A stretch of DNA of 64,000 nucleotides from Myrmaecium sp. VS I D KN 1 (Eukaryota > Ascomycota > Dothideomycetes > Valsariales > Valsariaceae). Below the pieces are notes generated by a model that saw nothing but the letters and a program-made list of their open reading frames with translations, was not told where the DNA came from and ran no database searches. The position numbers and the translations under genes were made by a program. This document shows positions 33,293 through 44,606 of this stretch, piece by piece (positions within the stretch are counted from its first letter, which is position 1; every line of letters starts with the position of its first letter). The stretch lies in the NCBI GenBank assembly GCA_019775845.1, contig JADQAV010000038.1, positions 788,812 to 852,811 of the forward strand, written 5' to 3'.

Positions 33293-34752
33293 GAGGTTCG
33301 AGTTGTTCCGCGAGCGGACGGTTTGTGTTTGGTTTGGATAGGCACCAATCAATGATCAGTAGCTGCGTCGTCTCGTCAAAGGGGGAATCCCATCCCGCTC
33401 CCTCCTCCTCCATCTAATTAAAGATCTTTGCAATCCTGAATCCCATCAATTTTACTGCCTTCCTGCCTGCCTCGCTTCTGGGATACGCTCAGAACGTCTG
33501 TGTATGTAATGGAAGTTTTATGTCGTGTAGGATTTTCTCATTTTGTTCATGCCATGCCATGCCATGCCATCATCCACGAAAGGGGGAACCTGGCTTTCCC
33601 GCCGAGAATAAGGCCGGAGATGCAAGATGGGAACAACGCCGCGCTGCTGGCTGTTCGCGCCTTGGAAGCACTGAAAATACTTATACCTCTCCCCAATGCA
33701 CGATGCGTGTCTGCCGAGCGTATTAAAAGAGACACTTATCCACCGTTCTTCCCTCTCTCTTTGTCGCCGTCGCTTTCACAACAACCACCCACCCACCCAC
33801 AACCCCTGGTTTGTACCATCTGTCGTGCCCCAACGCGAGGGATGGATGGATGAGGAATCCCTCATCGCTATGAATGGGATCAAACCAAACACCTCCTGCC
33901 TTCAGTGGCCCGAGCCCCCATCACGCCAACTCCCCTCCCGGGGGGGCTTTCTGCATGGCCGGACGAACGCCGAGCGCTGATTGGACGTTGGGTGAACCGG
34001 AGGCGGAGAAGGAGGAAGAGAGGGAGGAAGAGGAGGAGGAAGAGCAGGGAGAGCTCTGACTACGGTGCTTTAGGTTCATGTCAGACAACCTCGCGCGCGG
34101 AAGTGGCGCTGTTTGTCCGCGCTCCGTTGTGCAACGGAACCGCCCCCCCAAAAGCCCTTTTACCGGCTCCGTATCGCCAATCTGCAACACCAACGATGGC
34201 GGCGGGATGAATAGCTTCGGCATGGAAGCCTTGCGCCACATGGTCGGACGGAGGGGTGTTGTATGTATGTATTTTGAGAGTGAACTCCGTGCGGGCGGGC
34301 TCAGCTCCGTGTCTCGCACAACTGGCAATACAGCTGGCATATGTACGGAGTACAGTATGCATCGGTCGGCGAGCGACGGACCGCAGCTGACGCGCAGGAC
34401 AGGGCATGGATGCCTCAGCTGGCGATAATCCTCCACCCCCCGAAAGGAATAGTCGAGCTGAACGTGCATCGGCACTCCCCTTCTGGCCCCCAAAAAATCC
34501 CAATCATAGGACGAAAGGCCAACGGAGTCCGGTGCGATGATGGTCAGCAAAAAGGGTGCCCCTTCCCACCCCATCTTCCTCGAGGTTTGCTCGCAGCCTG
34601 CAAAAAAACCCCTTCGACGCTCTCGCCTCACAGTAAGAGCCAGAGAGCCAGAGCCAGAGCCAGAGCCAGAGCCAGCTCTCCAGCGCCAGTGTCAGTGCCA
34701 TCGCCCATCGATCGATCGCCATTAGGCAGGAACCCGTCGGAGCGCGTCCGCG
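33293..34752. other. Intergenic, ~1.5 kb
   Basis: Lies between the methyltransferase and the Ser/Thr-rich membrane protein. It contains a (CATGC)n-like run at 33548-33570 and a GAGCCA hexamer array. Frames on both strands are short and overlap; none is supported. Confidence 0.45.
34645..34674. repeat. GAGCCA hexanucleotide array, 5 copies
   Basis: Five tandem GAGCCA units about 80 bp upstream of the ATG of the one-pass membrane protein, probably in its 5' UTR. Confidence 0.8.
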
Positions 34753-35929
34753 ATGTCCTCCTCCACCCTCTCCACCTCCTACACGGCGGCCACCTCGACC
34801 CAGGCGAGCGTGGTCCCGCTCACGACCACCTTCACGCCCCCGGCCCGCTGCGTGACCCAGCACTTCACCCAGCTCTCCTCGCCCGGCTACCAGATCTGGA
34901 TGAACGAGCCCGTCCCCGTGCCCGGCAGCACGTTCAGCGCCTGCTACCCCAGCCAGTGGATCGCGGCGTACACCTCGACTTCGTCCTCGTCGATCGTGCC
35001 GCTCATGAGCCCGCTGGTTTGCCCCGAGTATTGGAGCACGGTGGGCTCGTATCGGAATGATTATATCGCTTGCTGTCCTAGGTGCGTCTTGCTTCATCAA
35101 TCTTCCTTTTCCTCTGTCTGGCACCGCTCGCTAACATCTCGCCAGTGGTTTCGACTTGGCGGTTCCGACTGTCACCGTTGACACGGATCGGCCGGCGTAT
35201 GGTGGCACTTGCTACAGCAATTTCGTCAGCGGCACCACTATCACCGTCACCGCGTATGACAGCTTCGAGGTCACGGCGGAGGTGCAATGGGTTGCGAGCA
35301 CGTCCGCCGATCAAGCATATGCTCATCCTATCGACGGCATCGCTGCCGCCGCCGTCATCACCACAGGCGCGAGTCAAGTGAGTGTATACGATCCTCCTGC
35401 TTCGCTACGCATTTACTGATCCAGCATTCAGTCTACCACCGACGCAAGCACCATCACATCAGCAGGCTCCTCCTCCTCCCCCTCCTCTTCTTCCCCTTCC
35501 TCCTCCGCCGCCGCCTCCTCCTCCACCATCACCCCAGTCTCCCAAACCTCCAGCACCCACACCAGCCTCTCCGGCGGCCAAATCGCCGGCGCGGTCATCG
35601 GTTCGCTCGCCGGCCTCGCCACCCTCATCTCCGCCGTGCTGTACTACCTCCACCGCCGCAGTACGAAGGAGAAGAAGAAGAAGGCCGTCGCTGTCGCCTG
35701 CGGCGGCGGCGGCCCAGGCGAACATGAATACAAACCGGAAGAGACGCTCCCCATGCGCCCTGCTGAGGCGGCACCGAATGAGCTGGGTGATAGCGGGAAG
35801 GTTGAGATGGGCGAGGGCCTGCATGCGGTGGAGTTGGATGCGGGGCATGCGCCGTCGAAGGCCGGGGCTTGGGGGTATTATCATCCGGTTGGGCCGTCGG
35901 AGTTGGATGGGAGGGGGAGGAAGGGGTGA
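34753..35929 (+). CDS. Ser/Thr-rich one-pass membrane protein
   Basis: Three exons in phase: 34753-35081, 35146-35377, 35432-35929; 352 residues. The N-terminal ~185 residues form an extracellular-type region with spaced cysteines (ARCVTQHF, SACYPSQW, VCPEYW, DYIACCP, GGTCYSN) and many Ser/Thr. A Ser/Thr stalk (TSAGSSSSPSSSSPSSSAAA) follows, then one membrane helix at about 237-260 (QIAGAVIGSLAGLATLISAV) with positive residues after it (LHRRSTKEKKKK). The last 90 residues are an acidic cytoplasmic tail. The layout resembles fungal wall-sensor-like proteins that are common and mostly uncharacterised. There is no cleavable signal peptide at the start, so the helix itself may direct membrane insertion. 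No enzymatic domain is visible. Confidence 0.78.
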
Positions 35930-36522
35930 GGAGGGGGGGATGGATGGGTGGGTGGGAGTGGCGGGGGTTTGGACTGTGGTGGTTTTGTTTGATGTTTTCA
36001 TCGTTCACGTTATAGCGTGACTTGGACAGTTTTGGGTTTCGTTGTGTGTTATGTTATGTACCTTTTTCGGGTTGGTTATGTTGTAGATATATCCTCGGAC
36101 TGTAAGGAAGGATGGAAGGAAGGGACCTAGGAAGGAAGAACGGGCTAATGTGCATCATTGTTTATGTACTTCTTGAACGAACGGGCCTGGCTTTAAAACC
36201 TGCTTTTGGTTGAAGAGTGGATTGGATTAACGGCGGCATCATTATCTTCATGAGAGTCTCATCTTCCAACGCGGCCTCACCATGATGGTGCCTGAGAGAT
36301 CATGTTAAGCCTTAGGCAGACAAGGCAAGCTCGTGCACCTTGGAGCCTGCCCGTATGGCTAGAACGGGCGATTGTTGATGCGGTCCCCCGGACTTTAGCT
36401 CCCCCCCTTGTTCCCGTGGACTTTTTTTTGTTAAAGGGACATCCATCTTCGCACCTTCTCACAGCCATATCCACAACACGGACGCACCTACTTACCTTAC
36501 TTGCTGTACGGGGGGTTTGGGC
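35930..36522. other. Intergenic
   Basis: Holds the 3' region of the membrane-protein gene and the promoter of the helicase gene. No supported coding region. Confidence 0.45.
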
Positions 36523-38777
36523 ATGTATCTAGTTGACCGAGCTACAACAACACACTTCAACAAAGCAACGACTCGCGCTTTTTCAGTTCTTACAACTTCC
36601 TCTCTCCTTTCTCTTCCCTCCACAAAGGGCGCTTTTCAAACCTCGTACTTTCTTCCATCCCCGATGCCTTCCCAGCGCCCGATGCCTTCCCAGCGCCCCT
36701 TCCAGCGCCGACGCCCTTTCAGAGGCGCTGGTGGCGGCCGCGGCGGCAATAGCAATAGCAATAGCAATAACAGCGTTCTCCCGATGCACGATGCGCAAAC
36801 TTCCACCTCCCCCACCGACGACGATACCGCGATGACCACCGCCGCGCCGTCGCCGGCCGGCGAGGTGATGGATATACAGGATGGAGAGCCGTTTGCGGGG
36901 TTGCAGGGCAAGCTGGTGGATCCGTTGTTGAAGGCGTTGGAGGGGATGGGGTATCGGTATGAGTTGTGATTTGGCGGATGCTGTTCTTCTGCTCCCCCTG
37001 TTATCGTGATCGATGGACGTCGTTTGCGCGCCTAAGTATCTCGACGTATGATCCAGCTAACGAGGTGTACTGTAGATACATGACGCCCGTCCAACGCAAG
37101 GTCCTCACGGAAATGCCCTCGTTCTCGAGCGACTGCCTCGTCCAAGCGAAAACCGGCACCGGCAAGACGATCGCGTTTCTGCTGCCTGCGCTGCAGTACC
37201 TCCTCACGAGCGAGCCGCTGGCCCGTGGTCAGGTGGGCATCCTGATCTTGTCGCCGACACGCGAGCTCGCGCTTCAGATCGCGAAGGAGTGCGATCAGCT
37301 TACGGCTAAGCTCCCGCGCCGTCTTGAGTGTCATACTGCGTTTGGTGGAACGGCGCGCGCGTCGGCGCTTAATAAGTTTATTAATGGTGATCCGAAGATT
37401 TTGGTGGCGACGCCTGGGCGGTTGGATGATTATCTGTCGGAGGAAGAGGTGAGGGAGAGATTCGCGAATCTTAGGACGCTTGTGCTTGATGAGGCGGATC
37501 AGATGCTGGAACAGGGACGGTCGGGCTTCCTTCTCGCGCTCAAGAAGATCCTTCGGAGCTTGCCGCCGAAGAGTGCTGGGTGGCAGGGCATGTGTTTCTC
37601 GGCGACGATCCCGCCTCAGATCAATGAGGTGTTGAGTTTGGTGCTGAAGAAAGATCACACTTTTTTGACCACGGTGGATCCCAATGAGAAACCGACGATC
37701 GATAGGGTTGACCAGTTCTTCGTGGAGGTTCCGGATATCAGGAGCATTTTCACTTACCTCTTTGCGCTGATTCAGGTCGAGTAAGTATGGTCATGGATTT
37801 CACTTGTTTCGCCGCTGATGGTCGTAGACTCCAAGGGAACCCGGGCGAGTTCAAAGCCATCATCTTCTGCACCACCGCCAACGGTGTGGCTCTGTACGCT
37901 TCGCTCTTCGAGAACCTCTTCCCCGAGCTCGGGGTATATCAGATGCAGAGCCGGATGACGCAGAACGCCCGGATCAAGACGACGAACAACTTCAAGGCCG
38001 CGACGAAGGGAATTATGTTCGCCTCGGACGTGGTGGGTCGGGGCATGGATTTCCCCAATGTGGGCTTGGTCGTGCAGGTCGGCATCCCCATGAACCCGGA
38101 ACAGTACGTGCATCGCGTCGGCCGCACGGCGAGAGCCGGCAAGGAAGGACGCGCCGTCATCGTGCTTACGGATCGAGAGAGTTATTGGGTGAAGGTGAAC
38201 CGGAAGCTTCCGATTCAACCGGTGAGTACCCCCGCCATACCGTCACGCGCTCCACCTACTCACGCAATCTTAACCCCAGTACCCCGTCCCCCTCGCCCCC
38301 CAAGCATCCCCCCTCGGCCCTGTCGTCAGCGCCGCGCTCGCCCGCGTCGACGACGAAAGCAAACGCCGCGCCTACCAAGCCTTCCTCGGCTTCAACAAGG
38401 CGTTTATGAAGAACCTGCAGCTGACGCCGGACGCGCTGGTAGCGTGGGCGAATGCGTTCGCCGAGGCGATCGGCTGCGTGGAACCCCCCATGCTGGATAA
38501 GAAGGTCGTGGGCAAGATGGGTTTGAAGGGCGTGAGGGGCTTGCGGGTGGGGAATGTGGAGCAGATGGAGGGTCGTCAGGTGGGCAGGGGGAGGGGTGGT
38601 GGTGGTCCTGGTGCTGCTGCTGGAGCGCCTGCGGCGGGGGGAAAGAGGAATTTGGATGAGATGAGGGGGGCGCAGGATGGGGGGAGAGATGGGATGCAGG
38701 GTTCGAGGGGTCGGGGTGGTGGGCGGAGGGGACGTGGAGGTGGGAGGGGTCGTGGTGGTGCGGCGATGTCCTCCTGA
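36523..38777 (+). CDS. DEAD-box RNA helicase, Mss116/Cyt-19 type
   Basis: Four exons in phase: 36523-36956, 37076-37780, 37828-38221, 38280-38777; 676 residues. Helicase motifs are complete: Walker A AKTGTGKT (169-176), PTRELA, TPGR, DEAD (283-286), SAT, and in the second RecA domain RGMDFPN and HRVGRTARAG. The C-terminal extension (AYQAFLGFNKAFMKNLQL) matches the Mss116 subfamily, mitochondrial RNA chaperones that help group I/II intron splicing. The tail is RG/GGR-rich and likely binds RNA. Starting at 36523 adds MYLVDRATTTHFNKATTRAF, which has presequence character; a downstream ATG at 36664 (MPSQRPMPSQRPF) is the alternative, giving 629 residues. An AATAGC repeat encodes the SNSNSNN run in exon 1. 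Confidence 0.9.
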
Positions 38778-38988
38778 TTTTCATCGGGGGTGAATGCTTT
38801 AGAGGTGGTGCTGAGGTAGCTTATAGAGGAGGATGCCCGGCCTATGACACTTTCAACGACTCCGTTGGGTATGCTGCTACCCTAGAAAAAAGACAAGAGC
38901 AGGAAGTATACCTACCCAATAAAAATAGAATTGCAATGATAGATCCACTAATGCCTCAAGTTCACACCACCACCACCATCTTCCTCCC

Positions 38989-41394
38989 TCACTTCACCGA
39001 ATAAACCTCCATCCTCCCCCGGCCCCTAAACGCCACCCTTTTCCCATCCGGAAACACCAGCACCCCCTCCCTCTCCTCCCTCTCCTCCATCCCGACCCCC
39101 ACCGTCCTCACCACCACCGGCCCCCTCACCACCCGTCCCCCGCTCCACTCAAAATCCACCTCCAACTCCCCCCTCACCCTGAACCCCCTCACGACCCCGC
39201 TATCCCAGTCCCGCGGACACGCCGGCAGCAACCTGATCACCACCACCCCTTCTCCCCCATGGCCTTCCTCCTCCTCATGACTCTGCACCACCATCTCCCC
39301 CACCGCCGCCGCCGCGCCCAGATTCCCATCGATCTGAAACGGCGGGTGCAGATCGAGCAGGTTCGGCAGGGTGGAGGCGCGCAGCAGCGCGGCCAGCTGC
39401 GTCTGCGCTTCTTCTCCCTGGTGGAGGCGGGCGTAGAGCCCGGCGAGCCAGGCGCGTGTCCAGCCTGGGGTTGTTGTGTCCCCGCCGTCCCCGCCGTCCC
39501 CGCCGTCCCCGCCGCCGTGCGCGACGCGGTGATGTAGCGCCGTGCGGCAGGCGGCGGCGAGGCGGGGGGTGAGGGTGGGTGTGATGCTGCATCCCGGGTA
39601 GAGAGAGTAGAGGTGCGAGAGGTGGCGGTGACTGGGGTCGGCGGGACGGAGGGGCGGGGGGTATTCGTCGAGTTGTCCGGTGTGCGGGTTGACGGGGAGG
39701 GGGGGCAGGTGGGCGCGGGCGTGGGCTACGGAGGGGAGGAGGGCGGCGTCGGGGTCGGAGGAGGTGATGCCTAGGACCTTGCAGGCGGAGGTGTACGCGT
39801 CGAACAGCGCGCCGGCGATTTGGATGTCGATCGTCGGGCCCTCGCACAGGGTGCTCGTCCGGCCGTCGTCGTCGTCGTCGTCGATGTAGCTGTTCTCGGG
39901 GGACACGCTGGGACTCGTGACCAGGTAGCGCCCGCTGGCGTCGGGGACGAGGAAGTCGACCAGAAATGCGGCGGCGCCACGGAGCAAGGGGAGGTGCGCG
40001 GCGAGGAAGGCGCGGTCGCGCGTGAACCGGTACCGCTCCCAGACGTGCGTGCACAGCCAGGCGGCGCCGATGACGGAGGGGGTGCCGGGCATCCACCGGT
40101 CCGCCGGCGCCGGGTCGGCCCAGATGTCGGTGCCGTGGTGGCAGCACCAGCCGCGACAGCCGTACATGGCGGCGGCGGTGTGGGCGCCGCGTTCCGCCAG
40201 CCGGCCGAGCAAGGCGTACAGCGGGTCCTCGCATTCGGTCAGGTTGCTGGGGTGCGCGGGCCAGTAGTTCATCTGCAGGTTGATGTTCAGCGTGAACCGG
40301 CTGCCCCAGGCGGGTTGGAAGGAGGGGCTCCAGATCCCTTGCAGGTTGGCGGGGAGGAGTGGGGGGGGTCCGCCGCTGCGGCTGCTGGAGATCAGCAGGT
40401 ACCGCCCGAAGGCGTGGTGCAGGGCGATGAGCCCCGGTGTTGGGCCGGCTGGGAGGCGCTCGGGTGTGGGCAGGGCGTCCGTGGGGTTGTTGTCGGGCCC
40501 GAGATGGATGCTCATGCGGCGGTAGAGGGCGCGGAAGTCGGCCTGGTGTCGCTCGCGCAGGGTTGTGTAGGGCGTTTGGAGTGCGGCGCGCACCTCGGCG
40601 GTGGCGGCGGCGACGGGGTCGGGGTGTCGGAAGATGGTGTGCGCGGCGAGGATGATGGTGACGGTCTTGGCGGTGATGATGAGTTGGTTGTTGATCGCGC
40701 GGATGGAGGAGGAGGACGACGTCTCCGCTCCCGCTTCCGCTTCCGCTTCCGCCTCGTCACATCGCACGCCCACCACGCAAGCCCCCCGATTGCTCCCCGC
40801 CCCACCCGGTGTGAACGTCATCGTCACCATCCTCCCCTCCGCCCTCACCGCATCCACAAACTCATTCGTCTCCCACTCCACCTCCGCCTCGCGGCTCAAC
40901 CGTACCACATAGCGCGTCTCCGCCGACGCGGAAAAGCGGAAGACCAGCACCTGATCCGGAAAACTCGCGAACGCCTCCCGGCGGTACGTCGTCCCCTCCC
41001 TCTCATCCTCATACTTCACCTCCGCCACCGCCCCATCCAGCACCAACGTCCGCCTATACCCACTCACCGTCTCCCCATCACCATCACCAACATCCACCCG
41101 CAACGTCCCCAACGGCTCATAATGTCGCGGCGCCGCGGGGGTCGCGAAGAAGGCCTCGCGCACCAGGGCTTCGGCCTCGACGTGCTGGCGCGCGCGGATG
41201 AGACGGCGGAGTTCCGGGAGGGCGGCGAGAGCGGCCGTCGGTGTGCGCTCTTGTGGCCCTCCGTACCAGATGCTGTCTTCGTTCAGCTGGAGCAGTTCGT
41301 GGCGGGGCCGCCCGTGCAGCATGCATCCCAGACGCCCGTTGCCCAGGGGGAGGGCTTCGCCGAAGGTGCGGGAGGGGTGCGTGAAGTGTAGCAT
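38989..41394 (-). CDS. GH95 alpha-L-fucosidase
   Basis: Single exon, 801 residues. The N-terminus (EALPLGNGRLGCMLHG, LNEDSIWYGGP) is the GH95 galactose-mutarotase-like start. The (alpha/alpha)6 domain shows NLQGIWSPSFQPAW, LNINLQMNYWP (the conserved Asn pair), SPENSY with E500, the SHRHLSHLYSLYPG block and FQIDGNLG with D689. These match the catalytic set of the Bifidobacterium AfcA prototype (Asn pair, Glu566, Asp766). The family cleaves alpha-1,2-fucose; some members act on alpha-L-galactosides. There is no signal peptide, so it should act inside the cell unless an upstream exon was missed. Two low-complexity inserts occur: a DDDDDD run after SPENSY and a GGD repeat near the C-terminal third. 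The next gene upstream is a divergent sugar transporter. Confidence 0.92.
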   Translation of the reverse strand: MLHFTHPSRTFGEALPLGNGRLGCMLHGRPRHELLQLNEDSIWYGGPQERTPTAALAALPELRRLIRARQHVEAEALVREAFFATPAAPRHYEPLGTLRVDVGDGDGETVSGYRRTLVLDGAVAEVKYEDEREGTTYRREAFASFPDQVLVFRFSASAETRYVVRLSREAEVEWETNEFVDAVRAEGRMVTMTFTPGGAGSNRGACVVGVRCDEAEAEAEAGAETSSSSSIRAINNQLIITAKTVTIILAAHTIFRHPDPVAAATAEVRAALQTPYTTLRERHQADFRALYRRMSIHLGPDNNPTDALPTPERLPAGPTPGLIALHHAFGRYLLISSSRSGGPPPLLPANLQGIWSPSFQPAWGSRFTLNINLQMNYWPAHPSNLTECEDPLYALLGRLAERGAHTAAAMYGCRGWCCHHGTDIWADPAPADRWMPGTPSVIGAAWLCTHVWERYRFTRDRAFLAAHLPLLRGAAAFLVDFLVPDASGRYLVTSPSVSPENSYIDDDDDDGRTSTLCEGPTIDIQIAGALFDAYTSACKVLGITSSDPDAALLPSVAHARAHLPPLPVNPHTGQLDEYPPPLRPADPSHRHLSHLYSLYPGCSITPTLTPRLAAACRTALHHRVAHGGGDGGDGGDGGDTTTPGWTRAWLAGLYARLHQGEEAQTQLAALLRASTLPNLLDLHPPFQIDGNLGAAAAVGEMVVQSHEEEEGHGGEGVVVIRLLPACPRDWDSGVVRGFRVRGELEVDFEWSGGRVVRGPVVVRTVGVGMEEREEREGVLVFPDGKRVAFRGRGRMEVYSVK
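39478..39513. repeat. 9-bp minisatellite (GTCCCCGCC) x4 in GH95 coding region
   Basis: Four perfect 9-bp units. On the coding strand they encode a GGD repeat, placed in a linker between conserved helices. Length change in steps of three residues would keep the frame. Confidence 0.8.
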
Positions 41395-42472
41395 GGTTTT
41401 TGGGGGGGTTGGTTGGGAAAGGGGAGGAGGGGGGAGGGAGGTTGTGTCTTTCTCTTCTTTCCTCTGTCTCTCTTTTTTCTTTCTCTGTGTATGTGTGAGT
41501 GTGTGTGTGGCACCGCTTGCGGAATCTCGGACCTTGCTCGCGAGTGCTCTGCTCTCTTATTCACACTATCAGCAGGGTGGACAAGGTATGGAAGGGGAAG
41601 GGGACGGGTAGTGACAGGTTAGTTTCCTTTCCCCTCAAGCCAGCCTTCCGCTCCCTTTTTCACCTCTCCCCACGTTCCTCCTTTCTTCTTCTCCCCCCTC
41701 CCCCATCTCTGATCATCATATTAGCCTGATATCCGGTCCACCGGCCCGCCAGGCTCTCCGCGCTCGGTAAAAAGCCATTCCACCAGCGAGCCATCCGCAT
41801 TCCTCCACGAATTAGCAGCGAGAGGGGGTACAGGGGCAGGACTGTCTGATATGATGACTCGCAGGTCTTCCCCGCATGTCTGGACTGTTCCCCCCGCCTT
41901 TTCCGGGGTGGATTTCCCCATGGGGTGTGGGGGAGGGGGCAACCAGGCCCCCCTGGTCAGCGCGAGCCGGACGGTTGGGTTCTGTGGCCGGCTCGCTTGA
42001 CGCTCGACATTGTCGTTCCTTGACTTTTGCCTCACTTGCTTCTGGGGATGGGTGGATAGCTACTTGGACGAGGGCTGGATTCTTCTTCGTCCTCGCCTCT
42101 CAGCCGAGTTGACCATTACCGAACGTACGGAACGGAGCTTAGGGAGGATGTTTCACCGCTGAGAGCTCTGCATAAGCTGGGGAAGAGGAGAGTAATGGAT
42201 CATCCTATGTCTGAGGACTCCGGGATTGATGGGATATCATCCTGTGCCCCCTGGTCCATGTCTCCTTTCCCCGGCCCTTGTAGATGAGCCTAGAAGGATC
42301 GTGTGATGCGATGCGGCATGGGTGACATCTCCCGGGGCATGGGGAGGGTTTGAAAGACTTCGCGGTCTGTATATATATATCGCAGTGCCGTATAACCCCT
42401 CCATCGCAGTAAGTATCCCCCTTCCACCTACCTCCTCATCTCCATCCCTTCCTCTCCAACAAACCCGCAACC
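41395..42472. promoter_or_regulatory. Divergent promoter region, fucosidase / sugar transporter
   Basis: 1078 bp between the start codons of two outward-facing genes. It has CT-rich stretches near both ends (for example 41440-41490 and 41640-41710) and a short TATATATAT at 42371-42379, about 100 bp before the transporter ATG. No supported coding frame lies inside. Confidence 0.5.
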
Positions 42473-44606
42473 ATGCCACCCCAACCCCCACCCTCCCCCA
42501 TCCCCCCCCCAGCAACGGGGACCTCCGCGACCACCGAACCCCACAAGCCCAGCACCACCGCGCACATCGAAACCGTAACCCTCGCCCGGCTCACCGAGGC
42601 CGACGTCGCGCGGCTGGCGCGCGACGCACTCGTCCTCCGCTCCCGCACCGGCCTCCGCCTTCTCCTCATCATGTGCGTCATGGGCTGCAACCAAGCCGGG
42701 TACGGGGTGGATTGGAGCGTGATCAGCGGGATTAATGCGATGGATGCGTGGCATGGGTATTTTGGATTTGGGACGAGTGGGGCTACGTATGCGACGCTGA
42801 ATGCGCTCATGACGGTTGGGGGGGTGGTGGGGGCGCCGTGAGTGGAGTTTCTTTTTGTTTCTGTTTTGTTTGCTTTTCTGGGCGCTGGGTGAGAGATATT
42901 GATGGTGGGTTTTTTGGGGCAGGTTTCTGGGGTTGGCGGATATTATCGGGCGACGCGGGATCAATTTTACGGGGAATGCGATTGTGATTGCGGCGGCGGT
43001 GATGCAAGGTTAGCGGTCTTGAAACTGGCCTGGGGTGTGTTTGGATGGGATCTCACGTGCGTTTGCAGGTTGCGCGCAAAATATGCCGACTTTTATGGCT
43101 GGACGGTATGTGCCATGGCTCCTTTCCTGACGTTTTACTGAGGTTGTGGTAGATTCTTCCTGGGCTTCGGATCGACCCTCATGTCCTCCTCCACATATAT
43201 GGGAGAGATCGCTCCTGTCCACATGCGAGGCAGGCTGGTCGGCATCTTCGGCGCGTGTTACCAGGTGCGGCTGCTGATACACTGCGGCGATGCTAGATGG
43301 CATGATTAACCGTTCCTCCATCAGGTTGGAAGCATCGTCATGTCCGGGTTGCTGATGGCGCTGACCCAACTGCCCGGTAACTGGCAATGGCGACTCCCTC
43401 TGCTTCTCGAAGCCTTCTTCCCGCTCATCGTCTGCGCGACCATCTTCGTCGTCACCCCGGAAAGCCCGCGGTATCTGGTGCGCCGAGGAAAAGTCCAGCA
43501 GGCGAGGGAGGTGATCGCCAAGTACCACACGAACTCAGACGATACGAACCAAGGGATTGTGAACGTGGTGATCTCCCAGGTAAGGCGGCATCGTCATCCC
43601 ACGCACGGCCTGCTGACGGAGGGGATGATCAGATCGAAGAGTCCTTGGAAAGCGAGCGCGTCGACCGCAACAAGTGGTGGGACTTCCGCATCTTCCTCAC
43701 GAAGATCGCGCGTTACCGCCTGCTCGTGCTGGTCCTGTACAGCATCTTCCAGCAGTGGAACGGCGGGAGCATCATCAGCTACTACCTGTCCGTCACAACC
43801 CTCCCTCTCCACCCACAATCCACTCCCGCCACAATCCACCCCACTAACCACCACCCCAGCGTCCCCACCCTCGAAACCATCGGCATCACCGCCTCCATGT
43901 CCCAACTGGGCATCAACCTCGGTCTCACCGCGACCTACTTCCTCTTCACCACCTGCGGCGCCTACCTCATCGACCGGTTCCGACGACGGCCCCTCATCTT
44001 CGCCGGGCTGCTCAGCATCATCCTCCTGCAAACCGCCTCCACCCTCACCTCCTGGCGCTTCGCCGCCACCGGCTCCCCCGCCACCGCCGCCCTCACCCTC
44101 GCCTGGATTTTCGGCTTCCAGATCGCCTCCAGCCTCCTCATCGCCACCATGCACAACCTCTATCCGATTGAGATTTTGAGCCTCCCGCTCCGTGCTCGCG
44201 GCATGGGCGTGTATGCCCTCGTTCAGGGCGCGGCGGGGTGCGTGCAGAGTTATGGCATCGGCGTGGGGATCGAGAAGGTTGGCTATCGGATCTGGTGCGT
44301 GTACATTGTGTATAATACCCTCCAGCTGCTGGCGGCGTATTTTGTGTTTCCGGAGACGTTTGGGTTGTAAGTGGATTTTTGTCTTCCCTCCTCCTCTTCC
44401 TCCTCCTTCTTGGGTCGCGCTGGATGAGGCTGACTCTTGTGCGTGTTTTGCGCTGCAGGAATCTGGAGGAGATTGATTATATCTTTGAGACGAAGGGGGT
44501 GAATCCGGTTAGGATGAGCTTGGATATCCAGCGTGCGAAGCGTGAGCGCGCCCGGTTGGCTGCGCAGCGGAAGCAGGAGGAGCACGGGGTTGTGGAGGTG
44601 AAGTGA
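42473..44606 (+). CDS. MFS sugar transporter (sugar porter family)
   Basis: Eight exons in phase: 42473-42837, 42923-43008, 43069-43105, 43153-43264, 43325-43579, 43633-43787, 43860-44366, 44459-44606; 554 residues. Sugar-porter signatures are present: DIIGRRG after helix 2, GEIAPVHMRGR, PESPRYLVRRG, QQWNGGSIISYYL in helix 7, LIDRFRRR, PIEILSLPLRARG and PETFGLNLEEID at the end of helix 12. The N-terminus is a Pro-rich cytoplasmic lead. It should carry a mono- or disaccharide across the plasma membrane with protons; the lactose-permease-like subgroup is my best guess. The intron at 43788-43859 (GTCCGT, CACTAAC, CAG) is 72 nt and free of stops; removing it restores YYLVPTLETIGI, the family pattern. 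The fucosidase next door, facing away, may supply or use its substrate. Confidence 0.9.

Noticed and set aside
35459-36001. 180-codon minus-strand frame
   Set aside because: Antisense to the Ser/Thr stalk and tail of the one-pass membrane protein; low complexity.
39820-41391. 523-codon plus-strand frame
   Set aside because: Antisense shadow of the GH95 gene, which has clear catalytic motifs on the minus strand.
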